64,000 bases of DNA from Halorubrum californiense DSM 19288 (lineage in GTDB: Archaea; Halobacteriota; Halobacteria; Halobacteriales; Haloferacaceae). Shown in pieces: positions 6,453 to 16,515 of the stretch (positions are counted from its first letter, which is position 1; each line of letters starts with the position of its first letter). A program made the translations under genes and the position numbers. The stretch lies in contig NZ_AOJK01000041.1 of assembly GCF_000336875.1 (NCBI RefSeq), positions 71,920 to 135,919 of the forward strand, given 5' to 3'. The notes under the pieces are model-generated. The model did not search any database. It worked only from the letters and a program-made list of their open reading frames with translations, and had not been told where the DNA came from.

Positions 6453-8099
6453 ATGCCTACTGACAACGACGATCACGTCGACAGGCGGACGGTGCTCAAG
6501 TACGCCGGAACGGCCGGTGCGGTCGGTCTCGCGGGCTGTTCCGGAAACGGCGGCGACGGCGAGGACGGCATGGACGGCGGCGACGGCGAGGACGGCATGG
6601 ACGGCGGCGACGGCGAGGACGGCATGGACGGCGAGGACGGCTCCGACGGGGGCGACGAGGCGTTCGAACTCGGCGTCACCATGGGGCAGATGGACTCCGG
6701 ACTCGACCCGCAGGACCACGCCGAGACGAACACCGAGATCATCGTCGGCCAGCTGTACGAGGGCCTCCTCGACCGCGACAAGCAGGGCGGCATCATCGCC
6801 GGCCTCGCGAACGAGTGGGAGCGCACCGACGACGGCAGCGTCCGCTTCATGCTGCGCGACGGGCTCACCTTCCACAACGGCGACGAGGTCACGCCGGAGG
6901 ACGTTCGGTACAGCATCCGCCGGATCGTCTTCGAGGACGTCGGCATCGTCAGCCCGCAGTCCAACGACCTCGGTTCGGTCTCGGAGGTCACGACCGGCGA
7001 CGGACAGGTAACGGTCTCCTTCGAGGGGTTCAATCCGATCGCCTTCCAGCTGTTCGCGACGAACGGCCCGATCATGCAGCAGTCGTGGGTCGAGGAGAAC
7101 GGCGGCGACTACATCAACCGCAACGCCAACGGGACGGGGCCGTTCCGCCTCACGAACTACGAGTCGGGGAATCAGGTCGTCTACGAGCCGAACGAGGAGT
7201 ACTGGGACGGCGCGCCCGAGGTCGACGAGCTCACCATGACCGCCTCCAGCGAGTCGAGCACGCGGGTCAACCAGCTGCTCGCCGAGGAGACGGACATCGT
7301 GACGAACGTCCCGCCGAACGAGGTCTCCCGGGTGAACGGCTCCGACGTGGCGACGATCAACTCCGTGGCGAGCGCGCGGATCATCTTCCTGCAGATGCGG
7401 TACGACGTGGAGCCGTTCTCCAGCCAGCAGTTCCGGCAGGCGATGAACCACGCGGTCGACGTCGAGAGCATCATCGAGAACGTGCTCAACGGGTTCGGGA
7501 ACATCACCTCCCAGCCGACCCTCGACGGCCACGTCGGCTACAACCCCGACATCGACCCGTACCCCTACGACCCCGAGGAGGCGGAGCGACTCGTCGAGGA
7601 GTCCGGCCACGCGGGCGTCGAGATCACGCTGGAGACGCCGATCGGGCGCTACCTCCGCGATGTCGAGATCGCGCAGGCGGCCGCCAGCCAGATCGACTCG
7701 CTGTCGAACGTCTCCTGTGAGGTCGAACAGCGCGAGTTCTCCTCGCTCGTTCAGGACGTCACCGCGCCGAACATCGAGGACCGTCCGCACTTCAACCTTC
7801 TCGGCTGGGGGAACGGGGAGTTCGACGGCAGCCAGACGCTGACGCCGCTGCTCTCTTCGAGCGGCGCGCTCACCGTGCTGAAGAACGACGAGCTCGACGG
7901 GCTGCTCACCGACGCCGAGGCGACCGAAGACCCCGACGAGCGCGTCGACATCCTCCAAGAGGCGAACCAGCTCGCCCACGACCTCGCGCCGTGGGTGTTC
8001 ATGCACCAGCAGTTCAGCGTCTACGGCGTCTCGAACGATATCTCGTGGGAACCGCGGGCCGACGAGTTCATCGACCCGGACACCGCAACCCAGCAGTAA
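6453..8099 (+). CDS. dppA: Peptide/oligopeptide ABC transporter substrate-binding lipoprotein
   Basis: A 548-residue extracellular solute-binding protein of family 5 (DppA/OppA), which captures peptides or similar solutes for the permease encoded downstream. Residues 10-29 form a Tat lipoprotein signal: RRTVLKYAGTAGAVGLAGC, with twin arginines and the lipobox cysteine at 29. A Gly/Asp/Glu-rich linker follows, made of three exact 27-bp repeats. The folded part has the family hallmarks AETNTEIIVGQLYEGLL, VRFMLRDGLTFHNGDEVTPEDV, NGTGPFRLTNYE, EYWDGAPEVDEL and ALNxAVD-like FRQAMNHAVDVESI. It is the first gene of a five-gene operon. A TATA-like box 27 nt upstream supports this start. The true ligand (dipeptide, oligopeptide, nickel or other) cannot be told from sequence. 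Confidence 0.92.
   Translation: MPTDNDDHVDRRTVLKYAGTAGAVGLAGCSGNGGDGEDGMDGGDGEDGMDGGDGEDGMDGEDGSDGGDEAFELGVTMGQMDSGLDPQDHAETNTEIIVGQLYEGLLDRDKQGGIIAGLANEWERTDDGSVRFMLRDGLTFHNGDEVTPEDVRYSIRRIVFEDVGIVSPQSNDLGSVSEVTTGDGQVTVSFEGFNPIAFQLFATNGPIMQQSWVEENGGDYINRNANGTGPFRLTNYESGNQVVYEPNEEYWDGAPEVDELTMTASSESSTRVNQLLAEETDIVTNVPPNEVSRVNGSDVATINSVASARIIFLQMRYDVEPFSSQQFRQAMNHAVDVESIIENVLNGFGNITSQPTLDGHVGYNPDIDPYPYDPEEAERLVEESGHAGVEITLETPIGRYLRDVEIAQAAASQIDSLSNVSCEVEQREFSSLVQDVTAPNIEDRPHFNLLGWGNGEFDGSQTLTPLLSSSGALTVLKNDELDGLLTDAEATEDPDERVDILQEANQLAHDLAPWVFMHQQFSVYGVSNDISWEPRADEFIDPDTATQQ
6549..6629 (+). repeat. Three tandem 27-bp in-frame repeats in dppA
   Basis: Three identical 27-bp units (6549-6575, 6576-6602, 6603-6629) encode GGDGEDGMD three times just after the lipidated cysteine, then a partial fourth. 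They form an acidic flexible tether between the membrane anchor and the binding domain. Exact nucleotide identity points to recent expansion by slippage. Confidence 0.9.
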
Positions 8100-8129
8100 C
8101 GCGACTCACCTCTCCCCACACCGTTATTA

Positions 8130-9122
8130 ATGTCACTCGGCAGATTCGCACTCAAAAGAAGCCTCCAAGGGATCGGCGTCGTCTGGGGCGTCGTCACCGT
8201 CGTGTTCGCGCTCCGGTTCGTCACTCCCGGAAGCCCGATCAACGCGGTCGCGCCGCTCGACGCGTCACAGGAGACGCGACAGGCGATCGCCGCCGAGCTC
8301 GGCCTCGACCAGCCGCTGTACGTCCAGTACGGGCAGTACGTCTTCGAACTGCTTCAAGGGGACATGGGGCGGTCGTACATCCGCGGCCAAGACGTGACGA
8401 CGCTCGTGTTCGAGCGGCTGCCCGCCACCGTGGAGCTCGCCGTCGCCGCGAGCGTCGTGGCGATCGCCCTCGCGATCCCGCTCGGCGTCATCAGCGCGAC
8501 CCGCCGCAACGAGCCGGTCGACTACGGCGCGACGCTGCTGTCGCTCGGCGGCATCTCGACGCCGAACTTCTGGCTCGGGATCATGCTCATCCTGATCTTC
8601 GCCGTGGAGTTCAACATCTTCAACACCAGCGGCCGCGGCGTCGACGTCGGCGACGTCGCGCTGTCGGTGATAAACGCCGAGCCGTTCGTCGGGACGCTGT
8701 TGACGTGGCTCGCGTACATCACGCTGCCCGCTATCGCCTTGGGAACCTACTTCATGGCGCTCATAACCCGCCTGACGCGGTCGGGGATGCTCGACGAGCT
8801 CAGCAAGGGCTATGTCCAAGCCGCGCGGGCCAAGGGGCTCCCGCAGACCCTGATCCGGTACAAACACGCGCTCCGGAACACGCTTATCCCGGTGATAACC
8901 GTCCTCGGGCTCCAGCTCGGGACGCTGATCGGCGGCGCCGTGATCACCGAGGCGGTGTTCTCGTGGCCGGGGCTCGGCACGCTCGTCATCGAGAGCATCA
9001 ACCAGCGCGACTGGCCGGCGCTTCAGGGAAGCCTCATCGTCATCGGGACGAGCTTCGTCCTCGTCAACATCCTCGTCGACGTGGTGTACGCCTACCTCGA
9101 CCCGGAGGTGGTGACTGACTAA
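8130..9122 (+). CDS. dppB: Peptide ABC transporter permease (DppB type)
   Basis: A 330-residue integral membrane protein, the first of two permease subunits of the transporter. The N-terminus (LKRSLQGIGVVWGVVTVVFALRF region) is the first membrane helix, followed by a large extracellular segment with LGLDQPLYVQYGQYV. The DppB/DppC signature appears as RLTRSGMLDELSKGYVQAARAKGL, then HALRNTLIPVITVLG, which contains the EAA-like loop that contacts the ATPase. Five to six helices are visible, as usual. It starts 30 nt after dppA, and dppC begins 1 nt after its stop, so the genes are co-transcribed. Confidence 0.92.
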   Translation: MSLGRFALKRSLQGIGVVWGVVTVVFALRFVTPGSPINAVAPLDASQETRQAIAAELGLDQPLYVQYGQYVFELLQGDMGRSYIRGQDVTTLVFERLPATVELAVAASVVAIALAIPLGVISATRRNEPVDYGATLLSLGGISTPNFWLGIMLILIFAVEFNIFNTSGRGVDVGDVALSVINAEPFVGTLLTWLAYITLPAIALGTYFMALITRLTRSGMLDELSKGYVQAARAKGLPQTLIRYKHALRNTLIPVITVLGLQLGTLIGGAVITEAVFSWPGLGTLVIESINQRDWPALQGSLIVIGTSFVLVNILVDVVYAYLDPEVVTD

Positions 9123-9123
9123 C

Positions 9124-10143
9124 ATGGTCTCTTCACGTGTCATACGCAATCTCAAAAAGGAGTTCAGACAGAGCGGGCTCGCGAAGCTCGGGCTGGCGCT
9201 GGTGGTCCTCATCACCTTGACCGCCGTGTTCGCCCCGTTCATCGCGCCCCACAACCCGACAGACCAACAGCTCGACCAGAGCGAGCTGCCGCCGATCGGC
9301 TTCTCGCAGACGGAGGAGCGGACCTCCTCGCAGATGGTCGACGGCGAGATCCAGACCGTCACCGAGGAGGTCGAGATCAGCGCCGAACCCGACCACGTGT
9401 TCGGCACCGACGGGCTCGGTCGCGACATGTTCTCGCGGGTGGTGTACGGCGCTCGGACGTCGCTCGTCGTCGGCGTGCTCGGCACGCTCTTGGCGGCGTC
9501 GATCGGCGTTCCGGTCGGGCTGCTCGCCGGCTACCACCGCGGGCGCGTCGACGACGCGCTGATGCGGATCGCGGACATCAGCCTCGCGTTCCCCTCGCTC
9601 GTGCTGGCGGTCGCGCTGATCGGGCTGTGGGGGCGGGCGGCGGTGAACGTCCCCGACCCGTTCGTCGTCGCCGGGTTGGCGCCGGAGATGCCGGAGAGCT
9701 TCGTGTTGCCGATAACGGTGGTGATCGTCGTCGGCCTCGTCAACTGGGTGTGGTTTGCCCGGGTCGCCCGGGGAGAGGCGCTCTCCCTGCGCGGGCAGGA
9801 GTACGTGAAGGCGTCGCGCGCGCTGGGCGCCAACGATAACACGATCATCCTTCGCCACATCTTCCCGAACGCGATCACGCCGATCATCGTCCTCGGGACG
9901 GTGCAGGTGGCGGCGATCATCCTCTTGGAGAGCTCGCTGTCGTTCCTCGGCTTCTCCGGGACGACGCTGTCGTGGGGCTTCGACATCGCGCAGGGGCGCG
10001 ACTACGTCTCCTCCGGCCAGTGGTGGATCGCCTCCATCCCCGGGGTCGCGATCATGCTGTCGGTGATCGGGATCAACCTGCTCGGCGACTGGCTGCGTGA
10101 CGCGCTCGACCCCGGTATCGAAGGCGAAGGGGGTGCCGCATGA
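9124..10143 (+). CDS. dppC: Peptide ABC transporter permease (DppC type)
   Basis: A 339-residue membrane protein, partner of DppB. It has the N-terminal OppC_N-like helix (LGLALVVLITLTAVFAPFIA). An extracellular segment of about 60 residues follows and ends with the diagnostic HVFGTDGLGRDMFSRVVYGARTS, which precedes the binding-protein-dependent transport domain. The cytoplasmic loop reads EYVKASRALGANDNTIILRH with the EAA-type contact. GFSGTTLSWG and WWIASIPGVAIMLSVIGINLLGDWLRDALDP close the domain. The segment between the first helix and the motif (residues 44-90, including EERTSSQMVDGEIQTV) is longer than in bacterial DppC. The stop overlaps the next start by 4 nt. Confidence 0.92.
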   Translation: MVSSRVIRNLKKEFRQSGLAKLGLALVVLITLTAVFAPFIAPHNPTDQQLDQSELPPIGFSQTEERTSSQMVDGEIQTVTEEVEISAEPDHVFGTDGLGRDMFSRVVYGARTSLVVGVLGTLLAASIGVPVGLLAGYHRGRVDDALMRIADISLAFPSLVLAVALIGLWGRAAVNVPDPFVVAGLAPEMPESFVLPITVVIVVGLVNWVWFARVARGEALSLRGQEYVKASRALGANDNTIILRHIFPNAITPIIVLGTVQVAAIILLESSLSFLGFSGTTLSWGFDIAQGRDYVSSGQWWIASIPGVAIMLSVIGINLLGDWLRDALDPGIEGEGGAA

Positions 10144-11468
10144 GCGACGCCGAGCGGACCGACGAGCCCGCCGCCACCGACGGCGGCGGTACGGGCGACG
10201 CCTTCGGGAGCGGCGACGCAGCTCCGACGGGAACGCCCGCGGCCGGCGACGTGCTGTCGGTCCGAGACCTCTCGACCCGATTCTTCACCGAGGAGGGGCA
10301 GATCAACGCGGTGGAGTCCGTGTCGTTCGACCTCCGGGAAGACGAGATCCTCGGCGTCGTCGGCGAGTCCGGCTCCGGGAAGTCCGTGACCGCCCTGTCG
10401 CTCGTCGACCTCGTCGAGACGCCCGGGCGGATCACCGCCGGCGAGGTGTGGTACCGCGACCCCGACCTCGCCGAGGAGTTTCGCGGGAACGGCGACGTGC
10501 GGGTCGACGGCGACCACGTCGACCTCCGGACCGTGCCGCCGCGCGTCCGGCGCTCGCTGCGCGGCCCCTCGTTCAGCGTCATCTTCCAGGACCCGATGAG
10601 CAGCTTCAACCCCTCGATCACCGTCGGCGAGCAGATCGCCGAGGCGGTCGAGGTGCAGCGCCGGGCGCGGGCGAACCCCCGCTCGACGCGCTCGCGGACG
10701 CAGGGGTACGGGCTCGGCAAGTACCTCCTCGACGGGATCGTTCCCGGCCGCGACTACACCAGCGAGGAGAGCATGGAGCGGGCCGTCGAGCTGCTCGGGC
10801 AGGTCGGGATCCCCGACCCCGAAGAGCGCGTCGACGAGTACCCCGGCCAGTTCTCCGGCGGGATGCTCCAGCGCGCGATGATCGCGCAGGCGCTCGCGGG
10901 CGAGCCGGACGTGCTGATCGCCGACGAGCCGACGACCGCGCTCGACGTGACGATCCAGGCGCAGATCCTGAACCTGCTGAAAGAGATTCAGGCCGACCGC
11001 GGGATGAGCATCGTGCTCATCACCCACGACCTGGGCGTGATCGCCGAGATGTGCGACCGCGTCTGCGTGATGTACGCGGGCGAGGTCGTCGAGCGCGGCA
11101 CGCTCGACTCGGTGTTCGAAGACACGGTTCACCCGTACACACAGGGGCTCCTCGGTTCGATCCCCGACGTGGACGACCCGCGGGCGCGGCTCGAACCCAT
11201 CACGGGCAACGTCCCGAGCCTGCTCGACGCCGAGATGGGCGACCGGTGTTACTTCGCGGACCGGTGTCCGAAGGCGATGGAGGCGTGTCTCGACAAGCCG
11301 CCCGAGACGACCGTCGACGCCGCCACGGGCCACGGCGCCAAGTGCGTGCTGGCGGACCGCGAGTACGACCCGGCCGACGCGCTCCCGGACGGATACTTCG
11401 ACGCCGGTCCCGGCGACGCCGCGGCCCCCGACGAGGAGGCCGCGACCGACGGGGGTGAGGGCGAATGA
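10140..11468 (+). CDS. dppD: Peptide ABC transporter ATP-binding protein (DppD type)
   Basis: A 442-residue cytoplasmic ATPase that powers import through DppB/DppC. After an acidic disordered leader of about 38 residues come Walker A GESGSGKS, the Q-loop ([13 protein letters not shown]), the ABC signature FSGGMLQR, Walker [14 protein letters not shown] and the switch histidine ITHDLG. The C-terminal oligopeptide-ATPase extension contains [14 protein letters not shown], a cysteine motif of this subfamily sometimes associated with an Fe-S cluster. About 45 extra residues between the Q-loop and the signature ([20 protein letters not shown]) are longer than in bacterial DppD. It overlaps dppC and dppF by 4 nt each, so translation is coupled. 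Confidence 0.92.
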   Translation: MSDAERTDEPAATDGGGTGDAFGSGDAAPTGTPAAGDVLSVRDLSTRFFTEEGQINAVESVSFDLREDEILGVVGESGSGKSVTALSLVDLVETPGRITAGEVWYRDPDLAEEFRGNGDVRVDGDHVDLRTVPPRVRRSLRGPSFSVIFQDPMSSFNPSITVGEQIAEAVEVQRRARANPRSTRSRTQGYGLGKYLLDGIVPGRDYTSEESMERAVELLGQVGIPDPEERVDEYPGQFSGGMLQRAMIAQALAGEPDVLIADEPTTALDVTIQAQILNLLKEIQADRGMSIVLITHDLGVIAEMCDRVCVMYAGEVVERGTLDSVFEDTVHPYTQGLLGSIPDVDDPRARLEPITGNVPSLLDAEMGDRCYFADRCPKAMEACLDKPPETTVDAATGHGAKCVLADREYDPADALPDGYFDAGPGDAAAPDEEAATDGGEGE

Positions 11469-12799
11469 GCGACCCGCTGCTCTCCGTCGACGGGCTGAAG
11501 AAGTACTACGCGGACGACCAGTCGCTCGTCGACCGCCTGATCGGCACGGAGTCGGAGAGCGTGAAGGCTGTCGACGGCGTCTCCTTCGACGTCCACGAGG
11601 GCGAGACCCTCGGGCTCGTCGGCGAGTCGGGCTGCGGGAAATCGACGACCGGCGAGACGGTGCTGCGGCTCCGCGACCCCACCGAGGGCGAGATCACCTT
11701 CGACGGGACCGACGTCCGCGGGATGACCGACGCGGAGCTGAACCAGTTCCGACAGCGCGCACAGATCGTGTTCCAGGACCCGTTCTCCAGCCTCGACCCG
11801 CGGATGACCACCGGCGACATCGTCGCCGAGGGGCTTCGGATCCACGGGCTTCCCAAGACCAACCCGAACGTCGAGACCGTCGCCGACGTGACCGTTGAGG
11901 GCACCTCTCTCCGCCCCGGAGACGTCGAGGTTCGCGTCGACGACGACGTCGACCGCGTCGTCGACGCCAAGCAGGGGGTCGCGCGGGTCGCCGTTACCGT
12001 CCGCGAGGACGAGGAGGGCCCGCTCGCCGCTCTCGACCGGCAGGGCGACCTGCTCGCGACGACCGTCGAGACGGCCGAAGACGACACCGTCGTCGTGACG
12101 GTCTCCGTCGACGCCTCCGACCGGGAGATCCGCATGGCTCGCGTCGCGAGCCTACTCGAACGCGTCGGCCTCTCGGCCGACCAGCTCGACCGCTACCCCC
12201 ACGAGTTCTCCGGGGGCCAGCGCCAGCGGATCGGGATCGCGCGGGCGCTCGCTCTGGACCCCGACTTCGTCGTCCTCGACGAGCCGGTGTCGGCGCTCGA
12301 CGTGAGCGTTCAGGCCCAGATCCTGAACCTGCTCGAAGACCTGCAAGAGGAGTTCGGGCTCACGTTCCTCTTCATCGCGCACAACCTCGGCGTGGTCCGG
12401 CACGTCTGCGACCGCGTCGCGGTGATGTACCTCGGCGAGATCGTCGAGATCGGCCCGGTCGAGGAGATATTCGACGATCCCGCGCACCCGTACACGAAGG
12501 CGCTGCTGTCGAGCGTCCCGCGCGCAAGTACGGAGGCGCGCGACGAGGAGTTCACCACGCTCCACGGCGACGTGCCCTCGCCGCGCAACCCGCCGGCGGG
12601 CTGTCGGTTCCACACGCGCTGTCCGGAGGCGCGCGCGGCCTGCCGGGAGTCGGCGCCGCCGGCGTACGACCTCGGCGACGGTCGAGCGGCGACCTGCTTC
12701 CGGACGGACGACGACCACGCGTACTGGGACAGCGAGCCGATCGGCGAGAACGCGGCGGCCGAGGAAGCGGGCGACACCGGCGAACCGGCGGACGACTGA
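11465..12799 (+). CDS. dppF: Peptide ABC transporter ATP-binding protein (DppF type) with inserted segment
   Basis: A 444-residue second ATPase. Walker A is GESGCGKST (residues 53-61), the Q-loop [11 protein letters not shown] (103-113), the signature FSGGQRQR (248-255), then Walker [13 protein letters not shown] and IAHNLG. The C-terminal cysteine motif reads [14 protein letters not shown]. Residues about 131-222 form an extra segment of roughly 90 residues between the Q-loop and the ABC signature, where bacterial DppF has about 15. It is acidic and beta-rich ([19 protein letters not shown], then [14 protein letters not shown]) and resembles a small folded domain, not a helix extension. All nucleotide-binding motifs are intact, so the protein should be active. 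It is the last gene of the operon. Confidence 0.9.
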   Translation: MSDPLLSVDGLKKYYADDQSLVDRLIGTESESVKAVDGVSFDVHEGETLGLVGESGCGKSTTGETVLRLRDPTEGEITFDGTDVRGMTDAELNQFRQRAQIVFQDPFSSLDPRMTTGDIVAEGLRIHGLPKTNPNVETVADVTVEGTSLRPGDVEVRVDDDVDRVVDAKQGVARVAVTVREDEEGPLAALDRQGDLLATTVETAEDDTVVVTVSVDASDREIRMARVASLLERVGLSADQLDRYPHEFSGGQRQRIGIARALALDPDFVVLDEPVSALDVSVQAQILNLLEDLQEEFGLTFLFIAHNLGVVRHVCDRVAVMYLGEIVEIGPVEEIFDDPAHPYTKALLSSVPRASTEARDEEFTTLHGDVPSPRNPPAGCRFHTRCPEARAACRESAPPAYDLGDGRAATCFRTDDDHAYWDSEPIGENAAAEEAGDTGEPADD

Positions 12800-12949
12800 G
12801 CGGGCTCCGGGCGACCGCCTCCCGGTCAGGGCGGCGGTCTCCGCGACCGCGGTTTGTTTTATCTACTACGCACCGAACCCGTTCGTCAGTCGTACCTCGA
12901 CGCGGGAAGCCGCGCCCGGGTTATCTCTCCCCGTCCCCTCGCTTGAGAC

Positions 12950-14105
12950 ATGACGCACAGCGACTCCGGTTCCGACGGCGGCTTCGCCCGGCGAACGATC
13001 CTCCAGGCTGCCGGCCTCTCGGGCGTCGCCGGGCTGGCGGGCTGTCTGAGCGAGGCGGCCACCACCGCGACGACCGGCGACGGCGCGGACGCGGCGGAGA
13101 CCGACGACGGGGAGCCCGCGCTCCCCGAGACGGGGTCGCCGGAGGTCGTCGACCTCGACGGGCGCGGCCGCGAGGTGACGCTCCGGTCGGTCCACGCCAG
13201 ACACGCGGCCCACCCCGAGAGTTCGCTCGGCGGGCCGGTCGAGATGCCGGTAACGTGGGCGTTCCAGGCCGACGACGGCACGCCGAGCGTGCCGGGACCG
13301 GTCCTCTGAGCGACCGAGGGCGACGACCTGTCGATCACGCTCGACAACACTGACGGGGAGATGCCGCACACGCTCCACTTCCACGGGGTCTCGAAGTCGT
13401 GGAAGGACGACGGGGTCCCGTCGACGACGGGGATCACGGTGATGCCCGGCGAGAAACACACCTACGAGATCGGCGCGGACGTGCCCGGAACCCACCTCTA
13501 CCACTGCCACTTCAACACCCCGATGTACATGGACATGGGGATTGTACGGGATCCTCCGCATCGACCCCGAGGGGTACGAGGCGGCCGACGTCGAGCAGTT
13601 CATGACGCTGAAGGACTGTGACACGCGGCTCTCGCGCTCGTACGGCGGCGAGGACGCGACCTACGACCTCCAGAACCGCCGCCCCGACGCGTTCACGATC
13701 AACGGGCGCGTCGCCCCGTACACGTTCAACCCCGACCACGGCTCGCCGATCGTCGTCAGCGAGGGCGACACGGTGCGGCTCCACTTGGTCAACGCCTGGT
13801 TCATGTCGCACCCGATGTACACGCACAACCACCGGTTCCGAACCGTCGAGAAGGACGGCGCCGAGTACCCGGAGGTGATGTAACTCCCGGAGGACGTGGT
13901 GAACGTCGCGCCCGCGGAGCGGTACACCGCCGAGTTCGAGGCGGACGCGGACCCCGGCATCTACCCGATGCACTGTCACAAGGTGGACCACGTCCGGAAC
14001 GGGGGCGTCTCCCCCGGCGGGATGCTCACTGCCATCGTCTACGAGCAGGTGATGGGGACGGACGTGTTCGCGGACCTCATGGAGAAGGCGGGCTACGAGC
14101 TCTGA
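12950..14105 (+). pseudogene. Multicopper oxidase (laccase/nitrite-reductase-like), disrupted
   Basis: The frame starts with a Tat lipoprotein signal (ARRTILQAAGLSGVAGLAGC) and runs to a TGA at 13307-13309. It continues in the same frame (ATEGDDLSITLDN, then TLHFHG) to about 13541. A single extra T at 13542/13543 then shifts the frame. The shifted frame runs to a TAA at 13881-13883 and resumes as LPEDVVNVAPAERY to the true stop at 14105. All copper-ligand motifs remain: HFHG, HLYHCHF, HPMYTHNH and MHCHKVDH. Repaired, the gene would encode about 385 residues, a normal length for the family, which oxidises phenols, metals or reduces nitrite outside the cell. The two stops fit CGA to TGA and CAA (or CAG) to TAA changes. 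Either the gene is dead in this strain or the assembly carries errors here. Confidence 0.88.
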
Positions 14106-14143
14106 GGTTCGGAAACTGACCGCACGAACGCTCTTCTCTCCCC

Positions 14144-14986
14144 CTACCGCTCGCGGACGACGACGAACTCGGCGAGGTCGCGCAGGTACTCGATCGCCTC
14201 CGTCTCGGGCGGGTCGGCGTCGTCGAGGGCGGCGAGCGCGCGCTCCGACTCCGCCCGGGCGCGCTCGTTGATCTCCTCGGGTGACAGCGACGTGACCTGG
14301 AGGACCGAGGGGCGGTCCATCTCCGCGTCCTGCCCGGTCGGCTTGCCGAGGTCGTCGGCGTCGGCGGTGGCGTCGAGCACGTCGTCGCGCATCTGGAAGG
14401 CGACGCCGACCCGCTCGGCGTACTCGCCGAACGAGTCGATCGCGTGGGGGTCCGCCCCGCCCGCGACCGCGCCAAGCTCGGCGGCGGCGCGGAACAGCGC
14501 GCCCGTCTTGCGGCGCGCCAGTTCCATGTACTCCTCTTCGTTGGTCGGTCGTGCCGCGAGCTCCGTCGCCTCGCCCTCGCCGAGTTCGACCATCGCCTCG
14601 GCGACGGTGCGCATCGCGCGCGGATCGGCGGAGAACAGCGCGAACGCCTCGCCGAGCAGGCCGTCGCTGGCGATGATCGCCGGGCCGTAGCCGAACTCCG
14701 CCCACGCGGCGGCGGTGCCGCGGCGGACCTCCGAGCGGTCGATGATGTCGTCGATCACCAGCGAGGCGTTGTGGACGAACTCGATGCCGGCCGCGAAGTC
14801 GACCGCCTCGTCAGGGTCGCCGTCGAACGCCTCGCAGGCGAGGACGGTCACCGCTGGCCGGACGCGCTTGCCACCCGCGAGGACGACGTGGCCGACCTCG
14901 TCGGACAGTTCCTCGGGCTCGACGTCGTCGATGACCGACTCGATCCGGTCTTCGACCAGCCCGACCCGACGCTCCAAGTACTCCAT
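14144..14986 (-). CDS. idsA: Short-chain polyprenyl diphosphate synthase (geranylgeranyl/farnesyl type)
   Basis: A 280-residue cytosolic trans-prenyltransferase that condenses isopentenyl diphosphate with allylic diphosphates to make C15-C20 precursors of archaeal membrane lipids and carotenoids. It shows GGKRVRP, the first aspartate-rich region SLVIDDIIDRSEVRRG, and the second region AFQMRDDVLDATADADDLGKP. The first motif is followed by RRG as usual. It is shorter than the roughly 350-residue IdsA of many haloarchaea, lacking part of the N- and C-terminal helices, so it may be a paralogue with a different chain length. The start at MEYLERRV is the only suitable ATG. It converges on the multicopper oxidase pseudogene. 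The product length is not predictable from what I can see. Confidence 0.82.
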   Translation of the reverse strand: MEYLERRVGLVEDRIESVIDDVEPEELSDEVGHVVLAGGKRVRPAVTVLACEAFDGDPDEAVDFAAGIEFVHNASLVIDDIIDRSEVRRGTAAAWAEFGYGPAIIASDGLLGEAFALFSADPRAMRTVAEAMVELGEGEATELAARPTNEEEYMELARRKTGALFRAAAELGAVAGGADPHAIDSFGEYAERVGVAFQMRDDVLDATADADDLGKPTGQDAEMDRPSVLQVTSLSPEEINERARAESERALAALDDADPPETEAIEYLRDLAEFVVVRER

Positions 14987-15165
14987 CTACTGCCCGGAGG
15001 GCCCCGGCGCGCAAAGGCCTAACGGAACGCCCTCCGAACGCGGGATTCGGACGACGGCGACGACGCGGTTCACCGCTCGGTACTGCGGCGGCGCGCGCCT
15101 GCGAGCGGTCGACGATTCGGCCGTGTTCCCGGTGATCTGACAATCACTTACCGGGCGTTCGTCGG

Positions 15166-16239
15166 TCACTCCGGCGACTCCACGCCGATGAACTCGAAGC
15201 GAGCACCGCCCGCCGCGCTCTGCTCGACGCCTATCTTCCACCCGTGAGCGGTGGATATCTGCTCGACGATACTCAGTCCGAGCCCCACGCCCTCACCGCC
15301 GGCGGTCACGCCGTCTTCGAGCACCTGTCCGCGGAGGTCGTCCGGAATGCCTGCGCCGGTGTCTTCGACGTAGAACCCCTCGGCGAGCGGTCCGACCGTG
15401 ACCGTCACGTCCTCGCCTCCGTGCTGAATCGCGTTGCGGAACAGGTTCTCCAAGACCTGTCTCAAGCGGCTCTCGTCGGCGTAAATCTTCCCCTCGGCCT
15501 CGACGGTCAGCGATGCGTCTCTCGTCTCGACGCTGCCCCACGCCGATCGACTCACCGCGCCGAGGTCCACGGGAACGACCTCCTCGATCTGGTCTCCGGC
15601 CTTCGTCAGCGAAACGAGGTCGTTGATGAGCGTATTCATCCGCGTGAGGGCGTCGTCCACCGTTTCGAGGTGTTCGCTGTCCTCCTTCGACTCCTCGCGA
15701 GCGATTTCGAGCCGCCCTTGGGCGACGTTCACCGGGTTTCGGAGGTCGTGACTGGCGATGTCGACGAAATGGTCCAGCTGCTCGTTCTTCCGTTCGAGGC
15801 GGTCGTTCGCCTGTTCGAGTTCGGTTACCGTCTCCGCGAGCAGCTCGTTCGTCCGGTGAATCCGAGCCGCGTAGATGCCGATGACCGTGCCGAGCGCCGC
15901 ACCGACGCTCAACGACCCGCTGATCGAGAGCAGCGTCGACGTGTTCGTCCGAGCGGCCATCTCCCCGAACCAGGCCCCGAGAACCGTAAACGCGAGCAGC
16001 CCCGCCCCGGTCCACTTCAGCACCGTCCACCGCTTCGACTCGACGATGGTGTCCGCTCGGAGCCATCCGTAGGCGACCAGTCCGGTCCCGATACCACCCG
16101 GAACCGTGGCTTGGAGGGAGAGCACCCCCAACTCGACGTCCGCGAGTATCCCCACCGCCGCCGTTGCGACGATGATCGACGCCCCCACGACACTGACAGG
16201 ATTCACCCGGTTTCCGGGGGCCATTGTCCTATGATCCAT
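15166..16239 (-). CDS. Membrane sensor histidine kinase
   Basis: A 357-residue kinase. The first 130 residues hold about four hydrophobic helices (VVGASIIVATAAVGILA, ATVPGGIGTGLVAYGWL, GAGLLAFTVLGAWFG, LSVGAALGTVIGIYAA) without a recognisable ligand domain. A coiled coil (ETVTELEQANDRLERKNEQL) leads to HisKA with the phospho-acceptor in HFVDIASHDLRNP. The HATPase_c domain has the N box ENLFRNAIQHGG and G boxes DTGAGIPDD and GVGLGLSIVEQI. No response regulator lies next to it, so the partner is elsewhere. The start could also be the ATG at 16224 (MAPG), which fits better with the weak AT-rich element at 16255-16262. What it senses cannot be deduced. Confidence 0.85.
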   Translation of the reverse strand: MDHRTMAPGNRVNPVSVVGASIIVATAAVGILADVELGVLSLQATVPGGIGTGLVAYGWLRADTIVESKRWTVLKWTGAGLLAFTVLGAWFGEMAARTNTSTLLSISGSLSVGAALGTVIGIYAARIHRTNELLAETVTELEQANDRLERKNEQLDHFVDIASHDLRNPVNVAQGRLEIAREESKEDSEHLETVDDALTRMNTLINDLVSLTKAGDQIEEVVPVDLGAVSRSAWGSVETRDASLTVEAEGKIYADESRLRQVLENLFRNAIQHGGEDVTVTVGPLAEGFYVEDTGAGIPDDLRGQVLEDGVTAGGEGVGLGLSIVEQISTAHGWKIGVEQSAAGGARFEFIGVESPE

Positions 16240-16515
16240 CTCGCTGTCCGGTATGTTAAAAGATTGTGACGATTCCGAGTGGATGCCTATTCGCAGTTCA
16301 CCCGTCGTATCCGTCTGTTACAGATATCGAACCGTTCTGACCGGCAGTTCTTTTCAGATCTTATTCATTAATAGGCGGCGCTGTCGCACCGTCCACACGC
16401 CCGATTCGGGGAGTTCTTCGCGACAGCTACTCGGTGTTTGACTGGAGCCGAGGGGCGTCGAGTAAACGGGCGTTCCGTTCTCTTCGTTTCACACACGGAA
16501 CCGCTTCGCGCTCTC

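Noticed and set aside
15166-16239. Two-component operon around the histidine kinases
   Set aside because: Neither kinase (15166-16239, 38648-40186) has a response regulator next to it.
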